From assembly GCF_048564905.1 (NCBI RefSeq), contig NC_133002.1, forward strand, positions 26,278,501-26,342,500: a stretch of DNA of 64,000 nt. The letters are read 5' to 3'. Each line of letters begins with the position of its first letter. Positions within the stretch are counted from its first letter, which is position 1. The position numbers were made by a program, and so were the translations under genes. This document shows, piece after piece, positions 13,916-24,060 of the stretch. The notes under the pieces were generated by a model. That model was not told the DNA's origin, ran no database searches, and was given only the letters and a program-made list of their open reading frames with translations. The DNA is from Vicugna pacos (taxonomy: Eukaryota > Chordata > Mammalia > Artiodactyla > Camelidae).

Positions 13916-16530
13916 AGGGAGGTACAAGCTCCAACTCGGATTTACAGTGAAAACTGCAGGCATTTCAAACCGGCACTAGGAAACAGACTGAGAAACCAGA
14001 GTCAGTGTTTCTCCTACAACCGTTCCTTTTGTGCTGGTTGAACGAACGTCTCTCCACATGTTAAGTTCTGAGAGATAAGTGTGTGTGAAAGCCGTCCTTC
14101 ACCTAGCTTGAAGGGAACACAAAGTTTCTTTTCAATTGCCAACTCCACTCCATACATATATATGGGGAGGTTCAAGCTCCAACTCGGTTTTACAGTGAAA
14201 ACGGCAGGCACTTCAAACCGGCACAAGGAAACAGACTGAGAAACCAGAGTCAGTGTTTCTCCTGCAACCCGTTCCCTTTGTGCTGGATGAACGAACGTCT
14301 CTCCACATGCTCAGTTCTGAGAGATAAGTGTGTGTGAAAACCGTCCTTCAACTTTCTTGAAAGGAACACAAAGTTTCTTTTCAGTTGCCAACTCCACTCC
14401 ATAAATATATATGGGGAGGTACAAGCTCCAACTCGGTTTTACAGTGAAAACGGCAGGCACTTCAAACCGGCACTAGGAAACAGACTGAGAAACCAGAGTC
14501 AGTGTTTCTCCTGCATCCCGTTCCCTATGTGCTGGATGAACGAACGTCTCTCCACATGCTCAGTTCTGAGAGATAAGTGTGTGTGAAAGCCGTCCTTCAC
14601 CTAGCTTGAAGGGAACACAAAGTTTCTTTTCAGTTGCAAACTCCACTCCATACATATATATGGGGAGGTACAAGCTCCAATTCGGTTTTATAGTGAAAAC
14701 GGCAGGCACATCAAACCGGCACTCGGAAACAGACTGAGAAACCAGAGTCTGTGTTTTTTCTGCAAACCGCTCACTTTGTGATGGATGAACGAAGGTCTCT
14801 CCACATGCTCAGTTCTGAGAGATAAGTGTGTGTGAAAGCCGTCCTTCACCTAGCTTGAAGGGAACACAAAGTTTCTTTTCAGTTGCCAACTCCACTCCAT
14901 ACATATGTATGGGAAGGTTCAAGCTCAACTCAGTTTTACCGTGAAAAAGGCAGGCACTTCAAACCGGCACTAGGAAACAGACTGAGAAACCAGAGTCAGT
15001 GTTTATCCTGCAACCCGTTCCCTTTGTGCTGGATGAACGAACGTCTCTCCACATGCTCAGTTCTGAGAGATAAGTGTGTGTGAAAGCCGTCCTTCACCTA
15101 GCTTGAAGGGTACACAAAGTTTCTTTTCAGTTGCAAACTCCACTCCATACATATATATGGGGAGGTACAAGCTCCAACTCGGTTTTACAGTGAATAGGGC
15201 AGGCACTTCAAAACGGCACTAGGAAACAAACTGAGAAACCAGAGTCAGCGTTTCTCCTGCAACCCGTTCCCTTTGTGCTGGATGAACGAACGTCTCTGCA
15301 CATGCTCAGTTCTGAGAGATAAGTGTGTGTGAAAGCCGCACTTAACCTAGCTTGAAGGGAACACAAAGTTTCTTTTCAGTTGAAAACTCCACTCCATACA
15401 TATATATGGGGGGTTACAAGCTCCAACTCGGTTTTACAGTGAAAACGGCAGGCACTTCAAACCGGCACTAGGAAATACACTGAGAAACCAGAGTCAGTGT
15501 TTCTCCTGCAACCCGTTCCCTTTGTGCTGGATGAACGAACGTCTCTCCACATGCTCAATTCTGAGAGATAAGTGTGTGTGAAAGCCGTCCTTCACCTAGC
15601 TTGAAGGGAACACAAAGTTTCTTTTCAGTTGCAAACCCCATTCCATACATATATATGGGGAATTACAATCTCCAACTCGGCTTTACAGTGAAAACGGCAG
15701 ACACTTCAAACCGGCACTAGGAAACAGACTGAGACACCATAGTAAGGGTTTCTCCTGCAAACCGTTCCCTTTGTGCTGGATGAAAGAACGTCTCTCCACA
15801 TGCTCTGTTCTGAGAGATAAGTGTGTGTGAAAGCCGTCCTTCACCTAGCTTGAAGGTAACACAAAGTTTCTTTTCAATGGCCAACTCCACTCCATACATA
15901 TATATTAGGAGGTACAAGCTCCAACTCGGTTTTACAGTGAAAACGGCAGGCACTTCAAACCGGCACTAGGAAACAGTCTGAGAAACCAGAGTCAGTGATT
16001 CCCCTGCAAACCGTTCCCTTTGTGCTGGATGAACGAACGTCTCTCCACATGCTCAGTTCTGAGAGATAAGTGTGTGTGAAAGCCGTCCTTCACCTAGCTT
16101 GAAGGGAACACAAAGTTTGTTTTCAGTTGCCAACTCCACTCTATACATATATATGGGGAGGTACAATCTCCAACTCGGTTTTACAGTGAAAACGGCAGGC
16201 ACTTCAAACCGGCACTAAGAAACAGACTGAGAAACCAGAGTAAGGGTTTCTCCTGCAACCCGTTCCCTTTGTGCTGGATGAACGAACTTCTCTCCAAATG
16301 CTCAGTTCTGAGAGATAAGTGTGTGTGTGAAAGCCGTCCTTCACCTAGCTTGAAGGGAACACAAATTTCTTTTAAGTTGCAAACACCACTCCATACATAT
16401 ATATGGGGAGGTACAAGCTCCAACTCGGTTTTACAGTGAAAACGGCAGGCACTTCAAACCGGCACTAGGAAACAGACTGAGACCCAGAGTAAGGGTTTCT
16501 CCTGCAAACAGTTCCCTTTGTGCTGGATGA
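13916..16530 (+). repeat. 16-mer higher-order repeat, copy C (partial, about 2.6 kb)
   Basis: Matches copy B at a 3,980-bp offset from its start until about 16,530. After that, private variants stop agreeing (GAATGATCG becomes GAACGATCG, then CACAAGG becomes CACTAGG) and the array continues with other monomers. About ten and a half of sixteen monomers are present, so the block ends inside a unit, as unequal exchange would leave it. Confidence 0.9.
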
Positions 16531-16859
16531 ACGATCGTCTCTCCACATGCTCAGTTCTGAGAGATAAGTGTGTGTGAAAGCCGTCCTTCACCTAGCTTGA
16601 AGGGAACACAAAGTTTCTTTTCAGTTGCAAACTCCACTCCATACATATATATGGGGAGGTACAAGCTCCAACTCGCTTTTACAGTGAAAACGGCAGGCAC
16701 TTCAAACCGGCACTAGGAAACAGACTGAAAACCAGAGTAAGGGTTTCTCCTGAAACCCGTTCCCTTTGTGCTGGATGAACGAACGTCTCTCCACATGCTC
16801 AGTTCTGAGAGATAAGTGTGTGTGAAAGCCGTCCTTCACCTAGCTTGAAGGGAACACAA

Positions 16860-18600
16860 AGTTTCTTTTCAGTTGCAAACCCCACTCCATACATATATAT
16901 GGGGAGGTACAAGCTCCAACTCGGTTTTACAGTGAAAACGGCAGGCAATTCAAACGAGCACTAGGAAACAGACTGAGAAACCAGAGTAAGGGTTTCTCCT
17001 GCAACCCGTTCCCTTTGTGCTGGATGAACGAACGTCCCTCCACATGCTCAGTTCTGAGAGATAAGTGTGTGTGAAAGCCGTACTTCACCTAGCTTGAAGG
17101 GAACACAAAGTTTCTTTTCAGTTGCAAACTCCACTCCATAAATATATATGGGGAAGAACAAGCTGCAACTCGGTTTTACAGTGAAAAGGGCAGGCACTTC
17201 AAACCGGCACTAGGAAACAGACTGAGAAACCAGAGTAAGGGTTTCTCCTGCAAACCGTTCCCTTTGTGCTGGATGAACGAACGTCTCTCCACATGCTCAG
17301 TTCTGAGAGATAAGTGTGTGTGAAAGCCGTCCTTCACCTAGCTTGAAGGGAACACAAAATTTCTTTTCAGTTGCAAACTCCACTCCATACATATATATGG
17401 GGAGGTACAAGTTCCAACTCGGTTTTACAGTGAAAACGGCAGGCACTTCAAACCGGCACTAGGAAACAGACTGAGAAACCAGAGTCAGCGTTTCTCCTGC
17501 AACCCGTTCCCTTTGTGCTGGATGAACGAACGTCTCTCCACATGCTCAGTTCTGAGAGATAATTGTGTGTGAAAACCGTCCTTCACCTAGCTTGAAGGGA
17601 ACACAAAGTTTCTTTTCAGTTGCAAACTCCACTCCATACATATATATGGGGAGGTACAATCTCCAACTCGGTTTTACAGTGAAAAAGGTCAGGCACTTCA
17701 AACCGGCACTAGGAAACAGACTGAGAAACCAGAGTAAGGGTTTCTCCTGCAACCCGTTCCCTTTGTGCTGGATGAACGAACTTCTCTCCACATGCTCAGT
17801 TCTGAGAGATAAGTGTGTGTGAAAGCCGTCCTTCACCTAGCTTGAAGTGAACAGAAAGTTTCTTTTCAGTTGCAAACCCCACTCCATACGTATATATGGG
17901 GAGGTACAAGCTCCAACTCGGTTTTACAGTGAAAACGGCAGGCACTTCAAACCTGCATTAGGAAACAGACTGAGAAACCAGAGTAATGGTTTCTCCTGCA
18001 ACCCGTTCCCTTTGTGCTGGATGAACGAACGTCTCTCCACATGCTCAGTTCTGAGAGATAAGTGTGTGTGAAAGCCGTCCTTCACCTAGCTTGAAGGGAA
18101 CACAAAGTTTCTTTTCAGTTGCAAACCCCACTCCATAAATATATATGGGGAGGTACAAGCTCCAACTCGGTTTTACAGTGAAAACGGCAGGCAATTCAAA
18201 CCAGCACTAGGAAACAGACTGAGAAACCAGAGTAAGGGTTTCTCCTGCAACCCGTTCCCTTTGTGCTGGATGAACGATCGTCCCTCCACATGCTCAGTTC
18301 TGAGAGATAACTGTGTGTGAAAGCCGTACTTCACCTAGCTTGAAGGGAACACAAAGTTTCTTTTCAGTTGCAAACTCCACTCCATAAATATATATGGGGA
18401 AGAACAAGCTGCAACTCGGTTTTACAGTGAAAACGGCAGGCACTTCAAACCGGCACTAGGAAACAGACTGAGAAACCAGAGTAAGGGTTTCTCCTGCAAA
18501 CCGTTCCCTTTGTGCTGGATGAACGAACGTCTCTCCACATGCTCAGTTCTGAGAGATAAGTGTGTGTGAAAGCCGTCCTTCACCTAGCTTGAAGGGAACA
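16860..18600 (+). repeat. Local 5-monomer duplication inside the array
   Basis: The private variant pair GGCAATTCAAAC and GGGGAAGAACAAGCTGCAAC occurs at about 16,945/17,150 and again at about 18,190/18,390. The offset is about 1,241 bp, or five monomers. The two copies differ at several bases, so this is less recent than the 16-mer block. It shows that exchange register varied along the array. Confidence 0.75.
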
Positions 18601-21338
18601 CAAAATCTCTTTTCAGTTGCAAACCCCACTCCATACATATATATGGGGAGGTACAAGCTCCAACTCGGTTTTACAGTGAAAACGGCAGGCACTTCAAACC
18701 GGCACTAGGAAACAGACTGAGAAACCAGAGTCAGCGTTTCTCCTGCAACCCGTTCCTTTGTGCTGGATGAACGAACGTCTCTCCACATGCTCAGTTCTGA
18801 GAGATAAGTGTGTGTGAAAGCCGTCCTTCACCTAGCTTGAAGGGAACACAAAGTTTCTTTTTAGTTCCAAACTCCACTCCATACATATATATGGGGAGGT
18901 ACAAGCTCCACCTCGGTTTTACAGTGAAAATGGCAGGCACTTCAAACCGGCACTAGGAAACAGACTGAGAAACCAGAGTAAGGGTTTCTCCTGCAACCCG
19001 TTCCCTTTGTGCTGGATGAACGAACGTCTCTCCACATGCTCAGTTCTGAGAGATATGTGTGTGTGAAAGCCGTCTTTCACCTAGCTTGAAGGGAACACAA
19101 AGTTTCTTTTCAGTTGCCAAGTCCACTCCATACATATATATGGGGAGGTACAAGCTCCAACTCGGTTTTTCAGTGAAAACGGCAGGCACTTCAAACCTGC
19201 ACTAGGAAACAGACTGAGAAACCAGCGTAAGGGTTTCTCCTGCAACCCGTTCCCTTTGTGTTGGATGAACGAACGTCTCTCCACATGCTCAGTTCTGAGA
19301 GATAAGTGTGTGTGAATGCCGTCCTTCACCTAGCTTGAAGGGAACACAAAGTTTCTTTTCAGTTGCAAACTCCACTCCATTCATATATATGGGGAGGTAC
19401 AAGCTCCAACTCGGTTTTACAGTGAAACCGGCAGGCACTTCAAACCGGCACTAGGAATAAGATTGAGAAACCAGAGTAAGGGTTTCTCCTGCAACCCGTT
19501 CCCTTTGTGCTGGATGAACGAACGTCTCTCCACATGCTCAGTTCTGAGAGATAAGTGTGTGTGAAAGCCGTCCTTCACCTAGCTTGAAGGGAACACAAAG
19601 TTTCTTTTCAGTTGCAAACTCCACTCCATACATATATATGTGGAGGTACAATCTCCAACTCGGTTTTACAGTGTAAACGGCAGGCACTTCAAACCGGCAC
19701 TAGGAAACAGACTGAGAAACCAGAGTATGTGTTTCTCCTGCAACCCGTTCCCTTTTTGCTGGATGAACGAACGTCTCTCCACATGCTCAGTTCTGAGAGA
19801 TAAGTGTGTGTGAAAGCCGTCCTTCACCTAGCTTGAAGGGAACACAAAGTTTCTTTTCATTTGCCAACTCCACTCCATAAATATATATGGGGAGGTACAA
19901 GCTCCAACTCGGTTTTACAGTGAAAACGGCAGGCACTTCAAACCGGCACTAGGAAATAGTCTGATAATCCAGAGACAGTGTTTCTCCTGCAACCCGTTCC
20001 CTTTGTGCTGGATGAACGAACGTCTCTCCACATGCTCAGTTCTGAGAGATATGTGTGTGTGAAAGCCGTCCTTCACCTAGCTTGAAGGGAACACAAAGTT
20101 TCTTTTCAGTTGCAAATTCTACTCCATACATATATATGGGGAGGTACAAGCTCCAACTCGGTTTTACAGTGAAAACGGCAGGCACTTCAAACCGTCACTA
20201 GGAAACAGACTGAGAAACCAGAGTAATGGTTTCTCCTGCAACCCGTTCCCTTTGTGCTGGATGAACGAACGTCTCTCCACATGGTCAGTTCTGAGAGATA
20301 AGTGTGTGTGAAAGCCGTCCTTCACCTAGCTTGAAGGGAACACAAAGTTTCTTTTCAGTTTCCAACTCCACTCCATACATATATATGGGGAGGTACAAGC
20401 TCCAACTCGGTTTTACAGTGAAAACGGCAGGCACTTCAAACCGGCACTAGGAAACAGACTGAGAAACCAGAGAAAGAGTTTCTCCTGCAACCCATTCCCT
20501 TTGTGCTGGATGAACGAACGTCTCTCCACATGCTCAGTTCTGAGAGATAAGTGTGTGTGAAAGCCGTCCTTCACCTAGCTTGAAGGGAACACAAAGTTTC
20601 TTTTCAGTTGCAAACTCCACTCCATACATATATATGGGGAGGTACAAGCTCCAACTCGGTTTTACAGTGAAAACGGCAGTCACTTCAAACCGGGACTAGG
20701 AAACAGACTGAGAAACCAGAGTAAGTGTTTCTCCTGCATCCCGTTCCCTTTGTGCTGGATGAACGAACGTCTCTCCACATGCTCAGTTCTGAGAGATATG
20801 TGTGTGTGAAAGCCGTCCTTCACCTAGCTTGAAGGGAACACAAAGTTTCTTTTCAGTTGAAAACTCCACTCCATACATATATATGGGGTGGTACAAGCTC
20901 CAACTCGGTTTTACAGTGAAAACGGCAGGCACTTCAAACCGGCACTAGGAAACAAACTGAGAAACCAGAGTAAGGGTTTCTCCTGCAACCCGTTCCCTTT
21001 GTGCTGGATGAACGAACGTCTCTCCACATGCTCAGTTCTGAGAGATAAGTGTGTGTGAAAGCCGTCCTTCAACTAGCTTGAAGGGAACACAAAGTTTCTT
21101 TTCAGTTGCAAACACCACTCCATACATTTATATGGGGAAGTACAAGCTCCAACTCGCTTTTACAGTGAAAACGGCAGGCACTTCAAACCGGCACTAGGAA
21201 ACAGACTGAGAATCCAGAGTCAGCGTTTCTCCTGCAACCCGTTCCCTTTGTGCTGGATGAACGAACGTCTCTCCACATGCTCAGTTCTGAGAGATAAGTG
21301 TGTGTGAAAGCCGTCCTTCACCTAGCTTGAAGGGAACA
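18601..21338 (+). repeat. 11-mer higher-order repeat, copy 1 (2,738 bp)
   Basis: Eleven monomers with private markers reappear 2,738 bp later. The markers are AAAATCTCTTTTCAG, GCCAAGTCCACTCC, TTTTTCAGTGAAAACGG, GGAATAAGATTGAG, AAATTCTACTCC, CAGAGAAAGAGTTTC and GAATCCAGAGTCAGCG. It is a different unit from the 16-mer to its left. A handful of single-base differences separate the two copies. Confidence 0.93.
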
Positions 21339-24060
21339 CAAAATCTCTTTTCAGTTGCAAACCCCACTCCATACATATATATGGGGAGGTACAATCTCCA
21401 ACTCGGTTTTACAGTGAAAACGGCAGGCACTTCAAACCGGCACTAGGAAACAGACTGAGAAACCAGAGTCAGCGTTTCTCCTGCAACCCGTTCCTTTGTG
21501 CTGGATGAACGAACGTCTCTCCACATGCTCAGTTCTGAGAGATAAGTGTGTGTGAAAGCCGTCCTTCACCTAGCTTGAAGGGAACACAAAGTTTCTTTTT
21601 AGTTGCAAACTCCACTCCATACATATATATGGGGAGGTACAAGCTCCACCTCGGTTTTACAGTGAAAATGGCAGGCACTTCAAACCGGCACTAGGAAACA
21701 GACTGAGAAACCAGAGTAAGGGTTTCTCCTGCAACCCGTTCCCTTTGTGCTGGATGAACGAACGTCTCTCCACATGCTCAGTTCTGAGAGATATGTGTGT
21801 GTGAAAGCCGTCTTTCACCTAGCTTGAAGGGAACACAAAGTTTCTTTTCAGTTGCCAAGTCCACTCCATACATATATATGGGGAGGTACAAGCTCCAACT
21901 CGGTTTTTCAGTGAAAACGGCAGGCACTTCAAACCTGCACTAGGAAACAGACTGAGAAACCAGCGTAAGGGTTTCTCCTGCAACCCGTTCCCTTTGTGTT
22001 GGATGAACGAACGTCTCTCCACATGCTCAGTTCTGAGAGATAAGTGTGTGTGAATGCCGTCCTTCACCTAGCTTGAAGGGAACACAAAGTTTCTTTTCAG
22101 TTGCAAACTCCACTCCATTCATATATATGGGGAGGTACAAGCTCCAACTCGGTTTTACAGTGAAAACGGCAGGCACTTCAAACCGGCACTAGGAATAAGA
22201 TTGAGAAACCAGAGTAAGGGTTTCTCCTGCAACCCGTTCCCTTTGTGCTGGATGAACGAACGTCTCTCCACATGCTCAGTTCTGAGAGATAAGTGTGTGT
22301 GAAAGCCGTCCTTCACCTAGCTTGAAGGGAACACAAAGTTTCTTTTCAGTTGCAAACTCCACTCCATACATATATATGTGGAGGTACAATCTCCAACTCG
22401 GTTTTACAGTGTAAACGGCAGGCACTTCAAACCGGCACTAGGAAACAGACTGAGAAACCAGAGTAAGTGTTTCTCCTGCCACCCGTTCCCTTTTTGCTGG
22501 ATGAACGAACGTCTCTCCACATGCTCAGTTCTGAGAGATAAGTGTGTGTGAAAGCCGTCCTTCACCTAGCTTGAAGGGAACACAAAGTTTCTTTTCATTT
22601 GCCAACTCCACTCCATAAATATATATGGGGAGGTACAAGCTCCAACTCGGTTTTACAGTGAAAACGGCAGGCACTTCAAACCGGCACTAGGAAACAGTCT
22701 GATAATCCAGAGACAGTGTTTCTCCTGCATCCCGTTCCCTTTGTGCTGGATGAACGAACGTCTCTCCACATGCTCAGTTCTGAGAGATATGTGTGTGTGA
22801 AAGCCGTCCTTCACCTAGCTTGAAGGGAACACAAAGTTTCTTTTCAGTTGCAAATTCTACTCCATACATATATATGGGGAGGTACAAGCTCCAACTCGGT
22901 TTTACAGTGAAAACGGCAGGCACTTCAAACCGTCACTAGGAAACAGACTGAGAAACCAGAGTAATGGTTTCTCCTGCAACCCGTTCCCTTTGTGCTGGAT
23001 GAACGAACGTCTCTCCACATGGTCAGTTCTGAGAGATAAGTGTGTGTGAAAGCCGTCCTTCACCTAGCTTGAAGGGAACACAAAGTTTCTTTTCAGTTTC
23101 CAACTCCACTCCATACATATATATGGGGAGGTACAAGCTCCAACTCGGTTTTACAGTGAAAACGGCAGGCACTTCAAACCGGCACTAGGAAACAGACTGA
23201 GAAACCAGAGAAAGAGTTTCTCCTGCAACCCATTCCCTTTGTGCTGGATGAACGAACGTCTCTCCACATGCTCAGTTCTGAGAGATAAGTGTGTGTGAAA
23301 GCCATCCTTCACCTAGCTTGAAGGGAACACAAAGTTTCTTTTCAGTTGCAAACTCCACTCCATACATATATATGGGGAGGTACAAGCTCCAACTCGGTTT
23401 TACAGTGAAAACGGCAGTCACTTCAAACCGGGACTAGGAAACAGACTGAGAAACCAGAGTAAGTGTTTCTCCTGCATCCCGTTCCCTTTGTGCTGGATGA
23501 ACGAACGTCTCTCCACATGCTCAGTTCTGAGAGATATGTGTGTGTGAAAGCCGTCCTTCACCTAGCTTGAAGGGAACACAAAGTTTCTTTTCAGTTGAAA
23601 ACTCCACTCCATACATATATATGGGGTGGTACAAGCTCCAACTCGGTTTTACAGTGAAAACGGCAGGCACTTCAAACCGGCACTAGGAAACAGACTGAGA
23701 AACCAGAGTAAGGGTTTCTCCTGCAACCCGTTCCCTTTGTGCTGGATGAACGAACGTCTCTCCACATGCTCAGTTCTGAGAGATAAGTGTGTGTGAAAGC
23801 CGTCCTTCAACTAGCTTGAAGGGAACACAAAGTTTCTTTTCAGTTGCAAACACCACTCCATACATATATATGGGGAAGTACAAGCTCCAACTCGCTTTTA
23901 CAGTGAAAACGGCAGGCACTTCAAACCGGCACTAGGAAACAGACTGAGAATCCAGAGTCAGCGTTTCTCCTGCAACCCGTTCCCTTTGTGCTGGATGAAC
24001 GAACGTCTCTCCACATGCTCAGTTCTGAGAGATATGTGTGTGTGAAAGCCGTCCTTCACC
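21339..24060 (+). repeat. 11-mer higher-order repeat, copy 2
   Basis: Near-identical to copy 1 at a 2,738-bp offset, with the full set of private markers in the same order. It ends just after the GAATCCAGAGTCAGCG monomer. The following three monomers (24,060-24,845) become progressively more diverged toward the orientation switch. Confidence 0.92.

Noticed and set aside
6205-16530. Assembly duplication as the sole cause of the 3,980-bp copies
   Set aside because: Copies differ by a whole monomer and by scattered single bases, and the third copy ends part-way. Not excluded, but tandem amplification explains the data better.
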